Below are positions 1 through 9,098 of a stretch of DNA of 26,919 bases, piece by piece; position 1 is the stretch's first letter; the number at the start of each line of letters is the position of its first letter. A program made the translations under genes and the position numbers. The stretch covers positions 1-26,919 of the forward strand of contig DATHGT010000274.1 of the NCBI GenBank assembly GCA_035317605.1. Direction: 5' to 3'. The DNA is from DATHGT01 sp035317605 (GTDB lineage: Bacteria; Methylomirabilota; Methylomirabilia; Rokubacteriales; CSP1-6). Under the pieces are notes generated by a model. It did no database searches. It saw only the letters and a list, made by a program, of their open reading frames with translations, and had not been told where the DNA came from.

Positions 1-504
1 ACGCCGATCAAGCGCATCGGCCACGGGGTCATGGGCACCCCGAAGGTGAAGGAGACCGTGCAGTGGTTCCGTGACACGCTCGGGTTCATCTGCTCGGACG
101 ACGTCTACGCGGGCGACAAGCACAACATCATCGGCTCCTTCAACCGCTGCGACCGCGGCGACGAGTACGTCGACCACCACACGCTCTTCTGCGTCATGAA
201 CGAGCGGGCGGGGCTGAACCACACCTCGTTCGAGGTGCCGGACGTCGACGCCGTCATCAAGGACCACGAGTACATCGAGCGTCTGGGCAAGTACGAGCAC
301 ATGTGGGGCGTCGGACGGCACCTGCTCGGCAGCCAGGTCTACGACTACTGGGCCGATCCGTGGGGCCGCGTCCACGAGCGCTGGGCCGACACCGACCGCC
401 TGAACGCGCGCACGCCGGGCAACTTGCTCTCGGCGGAAGAAGCGCTGGTCAGCCAGTGGGGCGAGCGTCCGCCCGACAAGTTCATCCGTCACGTGAGCCA
501 ATAG
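1..504 (+). CDS. Extradiol-type (VOC/glyoxalase fold) dioxygenase, C-terminal part, 5' end outside window
   Basis: The reading frame is open from base 1, so the first ATG at 31 is internal and the true start lies upstream. The 167 residues visible match the C-terminal catalytic half of type I extradiol ring-cleavage dioxygenases (BphC-like, vicinal oxygen chelate fold). Plausible metal ligands, numbered from base 1, are His8 (in RIGHG), His74 (in LNHTSFEV) and Glu126 (in GRVHERW), matching the family's two-His-one-carboxylate pattern. Such enzymes open catechol-type rings using Fe(II) and O2 in the cytoplasm. The substrate cannot be told from this fragment. The next gene starts 19 bases downstream with its own Shine-Dalgarno, suggesting an operon. 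Family call is firm; ring-cleavage activity is inferred. Confidence 0.82.
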   Translation, partial: TPIKRIGHGVMGTPKVKETVQWFRDTLGFICSDDVYAGDKHNIIGSFNRCDRGDEYVDHHTLFCVMNERAGLNHTSFEVPDVDAVIKDHEYIERLGKYEHMWGVGRHLLGSQVYDYWADPWGRVHERWADTDRLNARTPGNLLSAEEALVSQWGERPPDKFIRHVSQ

Positions 505-523
505 CTCGGAGGGGAGCTTCGCC

Positions 524-1192
524 ATGGCTGGGAAGAAGAAGGGAACCGGGTTGTTGATGGTGTGGTGTGACGTGCCGGCGGACAAGGAGGCCGAGTTCAA
601 CCGCTGGTACAACGAGGAGCACCTCGGCGAGCGGATGGCGATTCCGGGGTTCCTGAGCGCCGCGCGCTACGAGGCGGTCAAGGGCTCGCCCAAGCACCTG
701 GCGTACTACGAGCTGGAGAGCCCGGCGGTGCTGGAGAGCGCCGCCTACAAGAAGGTGTCGGACAATCCGACGCCGTGGACCAAGCGCATGGGTCCGGGGG
801 CGGTCGCGACCACCTTCATCCGCAACGTCTACACGATGATCCACCCGCAGGCCGCCACGCCCAAGATCGAGGACAGCCCGATGGCGCCCTCGCTCCAGAT
901 CGGGCGCATGGACGTGCCGCCCGAGATCGATGCCGACTTCAACAGCTGGTACAACACCATCTACGTCCCGAACTACGAGAAAGTCCCCGGCGTGATCCGC
1001 GGCCGTCGCTATCGCGCCCTCTCGGGCACCCCGCAGTACCTCACGCTCTACGAGTTCGAGCACCCGAAGGTCTCGGAGAGCGAGGAGTGGAAGGTCCAGC
1101 AGAACGCCTCGCCGGTGAGCAACCGCATCCGCCCGCACATGAAGCACGCCCCCGGCTCCCCCGGCGTCTACGTGAAGACCTTCGAGCTCTGA
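524..1192 (+). CDS. EthD-like/DUF4286-type tandem alpha+beta barrel protein
   Basis: A 222-residue protein with two similar halves (about residues 8-75 and 122-190). Each carries a DVP...FN.WYN segment followed by an arginine-rich RxRY strand and a YL.LYE(F/L)E segment. This is the look of a duplicated ferredoxin-like dimeric barrel, as in EthD/DUF4286 proteins often found beside ring-cleavage and other aromatic-catabolism genes. No catalytic role is established for the family; binding or processing of an aromatic intermediate is a guess. The start is supported by a GGAGGGG Shine-Dalgarno about 10 bases upstream. It lies 19 bases after the dioxygenase and is followed by a strong hairpin, so it is probably the last gene of that operon. 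Confidence 0.75.
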   Translation: MAGKKKGTGLLMVWCDVPADKEAEFNRWYNEEHLGERMAIPGFLSAARYEAVKGSPKHLAYYELESPAVLESAAYKKVSDNPTPWTKRMGPGAVATTFIRNVYTMIHPQAATPKIEDSPMAPSLQIGRMDVPPEIDADFNSWYNTIYVPNYEKVPGVIRGRRYRALSGTPQYLTLYEFEHPKVSESEEWKVQQNASPVSNRIRPHMKHAPGSPGVYVKTFEL

Positions 1193-1195
1193 TTC

Positions 1196-1219
1196 GAAGG
1201 GGGGCTTCGGCCCCCCTTC
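1196..1219 (+). terminator. Strong GC hairpin after the dioxygenase operon
   Basis: Perfect 10-bp arms (1196-1205 and 1210-1219) enclose a TTCG loop, giving a C(TTCG)G-type exceptionally stable hairpin. It begins 3 bases after the stop codon. There is no long T tract, so termination may be weak or Rho-assisted, or the hairpin may protect the 3' end. Confidence 0.7.
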
Positions 1220-1255
1220 TCCACGCTCCTGAGAAGCTCCCGATCGCGCGAGGCG

Positions 1256-1264
1256 TGCTAGAGT
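1256..1264 (+). promoter_or_regulatory. Extended -10 promoter placing +1 at the A2M start codon
   Basis: TG-C-TAGAGT is an extended -10 element (hexamer 1259-1264). Exactly 7 bases separate it from the ATG at 1272, so transcription would begin at or next to the start codon. No Shine-Dalgarno is visible before the ATG, which agrees with a leaderless message. No clear -35 is present. Confidence 0.45.
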
Positions 1265-1271
1265 TTCGCCG

Positions 1272-4200
1272 ATGAAAATCCATCGCGTGCTCGCGCTGCT
1301 CGCTCTCCTCGCCGTGATCGTCGTCCCCGCGCCGGCCCCGGCCCAGCCGGGCGCGCCGAGCGTGACCCAGTTCAGCCCTCAGGGCGTGGTCAAGGGGGTT
1401 CGTCAGGTGGTCGCGCGGTTCTCGGCGCCGATGGTGCCGCTGGGGGATCCGCGGCCGGCCATCGAGGTGTTCGACGTCGACTGTCCCGAGGCGGGGACGG
1501 CGCGCTGGGTCGACAGCCGCGAGTGGGCGTACGACTTCGCGCGCGACCTGCCGGCCGGCGTGCGCTGCACGTTCCGCCTACGCGCCGGCGTCACCACCCT
1601 CGACGGCACGGCGGTGGGGGGCCGGCGGGAGTTCACGTTCTCGACGGGCGGCCCCGCCGTCCTGCCGTCTTCGGTCCCGCGCGCGGGCACCGAGTGGATC
1701 GACGAGACGCAAGCGTTCATGCTCGTCCTCGACGCCCCCGCCGACGAGGCGTCGATCGTGGCCCACACGCACTTCGTGGTCGAGGGCGTGCAGAGTCGGG
1801 TCGGAGCCCGGATCCTCACCGGCAAGGACCGCGAGACCATCCTGGCCTCGCGCGGCAAGAATCTGCCCGAAGGCCCCATCGTGATCCTGCAGGCGCGCCA
1901 GCGGTTCCCCAACGGCGCGCGGGTCACGCTGGTGTGGGGCAAGGGCATCGTCACCACCACCGGCGTGCCGACGACCGAGGAGCAGAAGCTCGAGTTCCGC
2001 GCGCGGCCGGCCTTCGAGGTCCACTTCACCTGCGAGCGCGAGCGCAAGGACGCCGACTGCCTGCCGGTGGGCTCGCTGCGCGTGACCTTCTCGGCGCCGG
2101 TGCCGTGGGCTCAGGCCAGCAAGCTCGCCCTCGTGGGTCCGGGGGGGCGCCGGTGGAAGGCCGAGGCGCGCGACACGCGCGACCCCCTGCACTGGGACGT
2201 GAGCTTCCACGCGCCGTTCCCCGAGAAGGCCACGCTCCGCGTGGAGATCCCGGCCGATTTCGTCGACGACGCCAACCGCCGGGCCGTCAACGCCGCGCGC
2301 TTCCCGCTCACCGTGAAGACCGCGGCGTTCCCGCCGCTGGCCAAGTTCGCCGCGCGCTTCGGCATCCTCGAGCGCGCCGATCCGGTGCTGCCGGTGACCC
2401 TGCGCCGCCTCGAGCCCAAGGTGAAGCTGGCGCTGCTGCGCGCGGATCGGCAGCCCAAGGGCGGCATGGCCGATTGGATGGAGAGCGTGAAGGCCACGGT
2501 GTTCCGCGTGCCGCCGGAGGCGAGCAGCGAGATCCAGCCGTGGCTGCGCCGGGTGGCCGAGGCCAAGCGCACCGCGTCGGTCTTCGGCGGCGGCGCGGCC
2601 GGCGTTCGCACGTCGGAGCTGCCGAAGCCGGGCGGCGCCGACGCCTTCGAGGTGATCGGACTGCCACTGGGCCGTCCCGGCCTCTACATCGTCGAGCTGG
2701 AGAGCGCCCGCCTCGGTCAATCGCTGCTGGAAAAGCCCGGGTCCATGTACGTCCCCACGGCCGCGCTCGTGACCAACCTGTCGGTGCATCTCAAGTGGGG
2801 GGCCGAGAACGCGCTGGTGTGGGTGACCGCGCTCGACAGCGGCCGTCCCGTGAGCGGCGCCAAGGTGACGATCCAGGACTGCTCGGGGGCGGTGCGCTGG
2901 CGCGGCGCCACCGACGGCCAGGGCCTGGCGCGGGTGACCGGGCTGCCCGCGCGCGCCGCGCTACCCCGCTGCGACGACGTCAAGGGCGGCGACGACTGGG
3001 AACAATCGAGGGCGCTTCGCGACACCAACGACGGCCTCCTCGTCATCGCCCAGACCCCCGACGACCTCGGGCTCGTTCACACGAGCTGGGACGAGGGCAT
3101 CCAGCCCTGGCGCTTCAATCTGCCCACCGCGGAGGAGCGCGGTCCGCTGCGCGCGCACTCCATCCTCGACCGCCCGCTGTTCCGGGCCGGCGAGACCGTG
3201 CACATGAAGCACGTGATCCGCCGGCCCTCGCTGCAGGGCTTCGAGGCCGTGCCCGAGGCCGGCCGGCCCCGCCAGGTCGTGCTCAAGCACCTGGGCAGCG
3301 ACGAGAAGTACGAATTCCCGCTCACGTGGAATCCCGCCGGGACCGCCGAGACGACCTGGAAGATTCCCACCGGGGCAAAGCTCGGCTCCTACTCGATCAC
3401 GCTGGTCGGCCGGCCGCTTCAACGGGCGCGCTGGATGAAAGAGGACACCGACGTCTCCTACGCCTCGGGGATGTTCCGGGTGGAGGAGTTTCGCCTGCCC
3501 ACCCTCCGCGCGGTGCTGCGCCCGCCCACCGAGCCGCTGGTCGACGCGACCGACGTCGCCCTCGACATCGCCGTCACCTATCTCGCCGGCGGCGGCGCCC
3601 GCCGCCTGCCCGTGACGGTGCGGACCCAGGTTCAGCCCCATCCCTTCCCCACCTTCGAGGGCTTCGAGAACTTCACCTTCGCCAACGGCGCCGTGACCGA
3701 AGGCGTGACCCGACGGGCGCGCGGAGACGACGACGAGGAGGACGACGAGTCGAGCGAGAGCGCGCCGCCGACGCGCGGCAAGCCCGCGGTGCACCAGCGC
3801 GACAGCCTGACCCTCGACGATCAGGGCACCGGCAAGGCCACCGTGCGCAAGCTCCCGCGCGCGGCCGTGCCCCGCGACCTGCTCGTCGAGCTGGAGTATC
3901 GCGATCCGTCGGGAGAGACGCAGACCGCGGCCCGGCGCCTGACGCTGTGGCCGTCGACGCGGCTGGTCGGCCTCGTGCCCGAGGGCGGCGAGGTGTTCGG
4001 CGAGACGCTGAAGGCTCACGCCGCGGTGATCGATCTCGCGGGCAAGCCGGTCGCCGGCGTGCCGGTGACGGTGGAGGCGTTCGAGCGCAAGCTGTACTCC
4101 CATCGCAAGCGGCTGGTCGGCGGGTTCTACGCGTACGAGCACGTCCAGGAGGTCCGTCGCCTCGGCGAGCTGTGCCGCGGGACGACGTCCCCGGGCGGGA

Positions 4201-7004
4201 TGCTGATCTGCGAGGGCAAGGCGCCGGCGACCGGCAGCCTGATCCTCCAGGCCACGGCCCGCGACGAGCAAGGACGCGCCACCGTCGCCAACGCCGACGT
4301 CTGGGTCGTCGATCCCGAGCTGGCGTGGTGGTTCGAGGTGCGCGAGCACGACCGGATGGACGTATTGCCGGAGCGTCGCCGCTGGGAGCCCGGCGAGACC
4401 GCGCGCCTGCAGGTCCGCATGCCGTTCCGCGAGGCAACCGCGCTGGTGACCGTCGAGCGCGAAGGCGTGCTGGACGCGCGCATCGTCAAGCTGTCGGGCA
4501 GCCAGCCGGTGATCGAGCTGCCCGTCCTCGGCACCTACGCCCCCAACGTGTTCGTCTCGGTGCTGGCCGTGCGCGGACGGGTGGCCGGAGTGCAGCCGAC
4601 CGCGCTCGTCGATCTCGGCCGTCCCGCCTTCAAGCTCGGCCTCGCGGAGATCCGCGTGGGCTGGCGCGCCCACGAGCTGAAAGTGACGGTGACGCCGGAG
4701 CGCGACACCTATAAAGTCAGAGAGCGAGCCCGCGTGCGCGTGAAAGTCGTCACCGCCGACGGCAAGCCGCCGGCCCCGGGCAGCGAGGTCGCGCTCGCCG
4801 CCGTCGACGAGGCGCTGCTGGAGCTGGCCCCGAACCCGAGCTGGGACCTCCTGCCCGCGATGCTGACCCGTCGCGCGCTCTCGCTCACCACCTCCACCGC
4901 GCAGCTCCACGTGGTGGGCAAGCGCCACTTCGGGCTCAAGGCCCTGCCCGCGGGCGGCGGCGGTGGGCGGCAGACCACGCGCGAGCTGTTCGACACGCTC
5001 CTCTACTGGAACGCCCGCGTCGCGCTGGACGAGCGCGGCGAAGCGACGGTCGAGATCCCGCTCAACGATTCGCTCACGAGCTTCCGGGTGGTCGCGGTGG
5101 CCACCAGCGGCACCGGGCTCTTCGGCACCGGCGCCGGCACCTTCAAGGCGACGCAAGATCTCATGCTGCTGGCCGGGCTGCCGCCGCTCGTGCGCAACGG
5201 CGACCGCTTCGCCGCCGAGGTGACGCTGCGCAACGCCACCGCGCGGCCGATGGAGGTCGTGGCGCGCGCCCGCGTCGAGGGCCTGGGCACGGCGCTGGAG
5301 CCGCGCGCGGCCACGCTCGCCGCCGGAGAATCGCGCGCGGTCACGTGGGACGTCACCGTCCCGGCCGGCGCGAGCGCGCTCGCGTGGGAGATCGAAGCGG
5401 GCGAGCGGGGTGGAGCGATGGACCGGTTGCGCCTCTCGCAGAAGGTCGTTTCGCCCGTGCCGGTAAGGACGTATCAGGCCACGCTGTTCCAGGCCGAGGC
5501 CGCCGGAGGGGTGAGTCGTCAGGCGGTCGAGCGGCCCTCCGACTCGATCGCCGGCCAGGGTGGGGTGCGGGTCACGCTGGCGCCCACGCTGGTGACCGGC
5601 ATCGAGCCCGTGCGCGACTGGATGACGCGCTACCCGTACACGTGCCTCGAGCAGGAAGTCTCCCGCGCCGTCGCGCTGAAGGACGCCGCGCGCTGGAAGG
5701 CCCTGGTCGAGCGCATGCCGTCGTACGTCGACGGCGACGGTCTCCTCAAGTACTTCCCGGGATCTCTCGAGGGCAGTGACGTGCTGACCGCGTACGTGAG
5801 CGCGGTCGCTCACGAGGCGGGCTTCAAGATTCCCCCCGAGATCGAAAAGCGCCTCGACGAGGCGCTCGCCAAGTTCGTCGAGGGCAAGCTCCGGCGCGGC
5901 TCGGACATCGCGCGCCCCGACCTCACCCTGCGCAAGCTCGCCGCGCTGGAGGCGCTGGCCCGCCGCGGCCACGCCGATCCAAAGCTGGTCTCGACGATCG
6001 CGGTCGAGCCGAACCTGTGGCCCACCTCGGGCGTGCTCGATTGGTGGAGCGTACTGCGGCGGGTCTACAACGTGCCCCAGCGCGCGCCCCGCCTGGCCGA
6101 GGCCGAGCAGATCGTCCGCGCCCGGCTCAACGTGCAGGGCACGACCATGGGCTTCTCCACCGAGGCGAGCGATCGCCTGTGGTGGCTGATGGTCTCGACC
6201 GACGTCAACGCGGTCCGGCTGATCCTCACGCTGATCGAGGCCGGCGCCTGGCGGGACGAGGTGCCGCGGCTGATGCGAGCCGCGCTCGCGCGTCAGCAGC
6301 GGGGCGTCTGGGACCTGACGGTGGCCAACGCGTGGGGCACGCTCGCCGTCGAGCGCTTCGCGCGCGAATTCGAGAAGACGCCGGTGGCCGGCGTGACCAC
6401 CACCAGGCTCGGCGGCGAGCGCCGCAGTGTGGAGTGGGTGTCGGCGCCGCGTGGACGGGTCCTCGCCTTCCCGTGGCCGGCCGCGGCCGACGAGGTGACG
6501 GTCGCCCACGAGGGCGCCGGTCGGCCGTGGGTGACCATCGAGACCCAGGCGGCCATCCCGCTCCGGACGGCGCTGTCGAGCGGCTATCGTGTCGTCCGCA
6601 CGCTGGTGCCGGTCGAGCGACGCGACCCGCGACACTGGAGCCGCGGCGACGTGGTGAGGGTCAGATTGCAGGTGGACGCGCAGTCGGACATGACCTGGGT
6701 GGTCATCAACGATCCGATCCCCGCCGGCGCCTCGCACCTCGGCCGCGGCCTCGGCGGCGAGTCCGCGATCGCCGCGGGTGGGGAGCGCCAGGACGGGTGG
6801 GCGTGGCCGGCCTTCCAGGAGCGGGCGTTCGAGGGGTTCCGCGCGTACTACCGATATGTTCCCAAGGGTCCGCTCACCGCCGAGTACACGATCCGCCTGA
6901 ACCAGGCCGGCCGCTTCGTGCTGCCGCCGACGCGGGTCGAGGCGCTGTACGCGCCGGAGATGTTCGGCGAGCTGCCCAACGCCGTGCTCGAGGTCGCGCC
7001 CTGA
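1272..7004 (+). CDS. Bacterial alpha-2-macroglobulin family protein with thioester
   Basis: A 1910-residue exported protein. Residues 1-24 form a signal peptide ending near APAPAQ; there is no lipobox cysteine, unlike the lipoprotein YfhM of E. coli. Repeated macroglobulin-type beta domains fill the N-terminal two thirds. The A2M domain begins near residue 1238 (FDTLLYWNARVALDERG), and the thioester motif CLEQ is at Cys1458-Gln1461 within PYTCLEQE, followed by the helical thioester domain. Family members are thought to trap invading proteases in the periplasm through a reactive Cys-Gln thioester, protecting an exposed cell wall. The overlapping downstream PBP1C gene is the classic partner, which would repair peptidoglycan. 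An acidic low-complexity stretch lies near residues 819-832. Very confident of the family. Confidence 0.95.
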   Translation: MKIHRVLALLALLAVIVVPAPAPAQPGAPSVTQFSPQGVVKGVRQVVARFSAPMVPLGDPRPAIEVFDVDCPEAGTARWVDSREWAYDFARDLPAGVRCTFRLRAGVTTLDGTAVGGRREFTFSTGGPAVLPSSVPRAGTEWIDETQAFMLVLDAPADEASIVAHTHFVVEGVQSRVGARILTGKDRETILASRGKNLPEGPIVILQARQRFPNGARVTLVWGKGIVTTTGVPTTEEQKLEFRARPAFEVHFTCERERKDADCLPVGSLRVTFSAPVPWAQASKLALVGPGGRRWKAEARDTRDPLHWDVSFHAPFPEKATLRVEIPADFVDDANRRAVNAARFPLTVKTAAFPPLAKFAARFGILERADPVLPVTLRRLEPKVKLALLRADRQPKGGMADWMESVKATVFRVPPEASSEIQPWLRRVAEAKRTASVFGGGAAGVRTSELPKPGGADAFEVIGLPLGRPGLYIVELESARLGQSLLEKPGSMYVPTAALVTNLSVHLKWGAENALVWVTALDSGRPVSGAKVTIQDCSGAVRWRGATDGQGLARVTGLPARAALPRCDDVKGGDDWEQSRALRDTNDGLLVIAQTPDDLGLVHTSWDEGIQPWRFNLPTAEERGPLRAHSILDRPLFRAGETVHMKHVIRRPSLQGFEAVPEAGRPRQVVLKHLGSDEKYEFPLTWNPAGTAETTWKIPTGAKLGSYSITLVGRPLQRARWMKEDTDVSYASGMFRVEEFRLPTLRAVLRPPTEPLVDATDVALDIAVTYLAGGGARRLPVTVRTQVQPHPFPTFEGFENFTFANGAVTEGVTRRARGDDDEEDDESSESAPPTRGKPAVHQRDSLTLDDQGTGKATVRKLPRAAVPRDLLVELEYRDPSGETQTAARRLTLWPSTRLVGLVPEGGEVFGETLKAHAAVIDLAGKPVAGVPVTVEAFERKLYSHRKRLVGGFYAYEHVQEVRRLGELCRGTTSPGGMLICEGKAPATGSLILQATARDEQGRATVANADVWVVDPELAWWFEVREHDRMDVLPERRRWEPGETARLQVRMPFREATALVTVEREGVLDARIVKLSGSQPVIELPVLGTYAPNVFVSVLAVRGRVAGVQPTALVDLGRPAFKLGLAEIRVGWRAHELKVTVTPERDTYKVRERARVRVKVVTADGKPPAPGSEVALAAVDEALLELAPNPSWDLLPAMLTRRALSLTTSTAQLHVVGKRHFGLKALPAGGGGGRQTTRELFDTLLYWNARVALDERGEATVEIPLNDSLTSFRVVAVATSGTGLFGTGAGTFKATQDLMLLAGLPPLVRNGDRFAAEVTLRNATARPMEVVARARVEGLGTALEPRAATLAAGESRAVTWDVTVPAGASALAWEIEAGERGGAMDRLRLSQKVVSPVPVRTYQATLFQAEAAGGVSRQAVERPSDSIAGQGGVRVTLAPTLVTGIEPVRDWMTRYPYTCLEQEVSRAVALKDAARWKALVERMPSYVDGDGLLKYFPGSLEGSDVLTAYVSAVAHEAGFKIPPEIEKRLDEALAKFVEGKLRRGSDIARPDLTLRKLAALEALARRGHADPKLVSTIAVEPNLWPTSGVLDWWSVLRRVYNVPQRAPRLAEAEQIVRARLNVQGTTMGFSTEASDRLWWLMVSTDVNAVRLILTLIEAGAWRDEVPRLMRAALARQQRGVWDLTVANAWGTLAVERFAREFEKTPVAGVTTTRLGGERRSVEWVSAPRGRVLAFPWPAAADEVTVAHEGAGRPWVTIETQAAIPLRTALSSGYRVVRTLVPVERRDPRHWSRGDVVRVRLQVDAQSDMTWVVINDPIPAGASHLGRGLGGESAIAAGGERQDGWAWPAFQERAFEGFRAYYRYVPKGPLTAEYTIRLNQAGRFVLPPTRVEALYAPEMFGELPNAVLEVAP

Positions 7005-9094
7005 TCCTGGCCCCGGCCCTCGCGCTGGCGCTGGCGCTGGTCACCGGCGAGACGGTGCTGTCGCCGCCCGAGCCGGCCGCGGTCAGCGCCGCGTGGCAGC
7101 CGTCGGACGCCGTGCTGCTGGACCGCGGGGGAGAGGTGCTGCACGAGCGTCGGATCGACGCCACCCGCCGGCGCCTGGCCTGGACCGCGCTCGGCGACGT
7201 GTCCCCGGCGCTGGTGGGCGCGGTCGTCGCGTCGGAGGATCGTCGGTTCCGCGAGCATCGCGGGGTCGACGGGCGCGCGCTCGTCGCCGCGGCGTGGACG
7301 CGGCTGCGCGGCGGGCCGCCGCGGGGCGGCAGCACGATCACCATGCAGCTCGCGGGGCTGCTCGATCCCACCCTGCGCCGTCGCCGCGAGCCGCGCGGGC
7401 TCGCCCAGAAGTGGCGGCAGATGCGCCTGGCCTGGGCGCTAGAGTCGCGCTGGACCAAGGACCAGGTCCTCGAAGCGTATCTGAATCTCGTCACCTTCAG
7501 AGGCGAGCTGACCGGGGTGGCGGCGGCCGCCGACGGCATCTTCGCCAAGGCCCCGCACGGGCTCACGCGCTCGGAATCGGCGGTGCTCGCGGCCCTGCTG
7601 CGCGGGCCGGGAGCGCCGCCCGATCTGGTGCGGCGCCGCGCGCGCGCGATTGCCGGGGGCGACGTGGCCGATCCGATCGAGGCCGCGGTCGATCGGGTGT
7701 TCGCCACCGACGGTCCCCACGGTCCGCGCCGCGCCGATGCCCCGCACGTCGCCCAGCGTCTGCTCCACGCGGGTGGACCGACGCGGGTGGCCGCCACGCT
7801 CGACGCCGGCCTCCAGCGGCTGGTCGCCCAGACCCTCCGCCGTCACCTGCTCGCCGTGCGCGGGTCGCGGGTGACCGACGGCGCGGTGCTGGTCGTCGAC
7901 AACGCGAGCGGCGAGGTGCTCGCGTACGTGGGATCGAGCGGCGATCTCTCGCCGGCGCCGCACGTCGACGGCGTACGCGCGCGGCGCCAGGCCGGCTCGT
8001 CGCTCAAGCCGTTCCTGTACGGCCTGGCCATCGACTGGCACCTGCTGACGCCGGCCACGCTGCTGGAGGACGCGCCGCTGGAGATCGCGGTGGCCGGCGG
8101 TCTCTATCGGCCGCGCAACTACGATGAGTCGTTCCGCGGCCCGGTGAGCGCGCGCACCGCGCTGGCCGCGTCGCTCAACGTGCCGGCCGTGCGCGTGCTC
8201 ACGCTGCTCGGCGCCGAGGCGTTCGTGGAGGAGCTGCGCGGGCTCGGCTTCGGACTCGAGCAACCCGGCGACTGGTACGGCCCGGCGCTCGCGCTGGGCT
8301 CGGCCGACGTGACCCTGTGGGAGCTGACCGCCGCGTACCGCGCTCTCGCCAACGGCGGGACGTGGAGTCCGCTGCGCCTGACGCCGGGTGACTCGGGGAC
8401 CGAAGTCCGTCGCGTGCTCTCCGAGGACGCCGCGTTCCTGGTCGCCCACGTGCTGGCCGACCGCGAGAGCCGCAGCACGACCTTCGGACTCGAGAACGTG
8501 CTGGCCACCCCGTTCTGGACGGCGGTGAAGACGGGCACGAGCAAGGACATGCGCGACAACTGGTGCGTCGGCTTCTCGCGGCGCTACACGGTGGGCGTCT
8601 GGGTCGGGAACTTCTCGGGCGCGCCGATGCAGAACGTGAGCGGGATCACCGGCGCCGCTCCCGTGTGGGTCGACGTGATGAGCGCGCTGCATCGCGCGGT
8701 CCCGAGCCCGGCCCCGGCGCCGCCGCCCGGGGTGGTCGCCGCCCGCGTGGCGTTCGCCGGCGGGGTGGAGCCGGAGCGCCGCGACTGGTTCCTGCGCGGC
8801 ACCGAGCCCGTCGCCGCCGCCACCTTGGTCGCCGCGCGCCAGGCCCGCATCGTGGCCCCCGTGTCAGGCACGATCATCGCGATCGACCCCGAGATCCCCC
8901 CCGATCGCCAGCGCGTGGCCTTCGAGGCCGACGGCACCGATGCCGGCCTTCACTTCGTCCTCGACGACGTCGAGATCGGTCGCGCTCCCGGCCCCCTGCT
9001 CTGGCAGCCCCACCCCGGCCGCCACGTGCTCGCGCTCCGCGACGAGCACGCGCGACTCCGCGACACCGTCACGTTCGAAGTCCGCGGACGCTGA
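7001..9094 (+). CDS. pbpC: Penicillin-binding protein 1C (bifunctional glycosyltransferase/transpeptidase)
   Basis: About 697 residues. The GT51 glycosyltransferase shows EDRRFREHRGVD near Glu79, GGSTITMQLAGLLDP and LEAYLN. The transpeptidase shows SSLK (Ser333-Lys336), SLN (391-393) and KTGTS (510-514). The last about 100 residues form the PBP1C-type C-terminal beta domain. It polymerises and cross-links peptidoglycan at the inner-membrane surface and is the usual partner of the preceding A2M gene. The start is a problem: the frame has no ATG, GTG or TTG before the hydrophobic membrane segment (LILAPALALALALV). CTG at 7001, which overlaps the A2M stop codon, or CTG at 7007 would keep it; the first conventional start, GTG at 7055, removes it. 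I use CTG 7001; an upstream base-call error or stop-codon readthrough are alternatives. Confidence 0.9.
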   Translation: MILAPALALALALVTGETVLSPPEPAAVSAAWQPSDAVLLDRGGEVLHERRIDATRRRLAWTALGDVSPALVGAVVASEDRRFREHRGVDGRALVAAAWTRLRGGPPRGGSTITMQLAGLLDPTLRRRREPRGLAQKWRQMRLAWALESRWTKDQVLEAYLNLVTFRGELTGVAAAADGIFAKAPHGLTRSESAVLAALLRGPGAPPDLVRRRARAIAGGDVADPIEAAVDRVFATDGPHGPRRADAPHVAQRLLHAGGPTRVAATLDAGLQRLVAQTLRRHLLAVRGSRVTDGAVLVVDNASGEVLAYVGSSGDLSPAPHVDGVRARRQAGSSLKPFLYGLAIDWHLLTPATLLEDAPLEIAVAGGLYRPRNYDESFRGPVSARTALAASLNVPAVRVLTLLGAEAFVEELRGLGFGLEQPGDWYGPALALGSADVTLWELTAAYRALANGGTWSPLRLTPGDSGTEVRRVLSEDAAFLVAHVLADRESRSTTFGLENVLATPFWTAVKTGTSKDMRDNWCVGFSRRYTVGVWVGNFSGAPMQNVSGITGAAPVWVDVMSALHRAVPSPAPAPPPGVVAARVAFAGGVEPERRDWFLRGTEPVAAATLVAARQARIVAPVSGTIIAIDPEIPPDRQRVAFEADGTDAGLHFVLDDVEIGRAPGPLLWQPHPGRHVLALRDEHARLRDTVTFEVRGR

Positions 9095-9098
9095 CCGG

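Noticed and set aside
1523..6737. Very long open frames on both strands inside the A2M gene (over 1000 codons each)
   Set aside because: They are rich in Arg, Ala, Pro and Gly, match no domain, and overlap a gene with clear motifs; they are GC-driven shadows.
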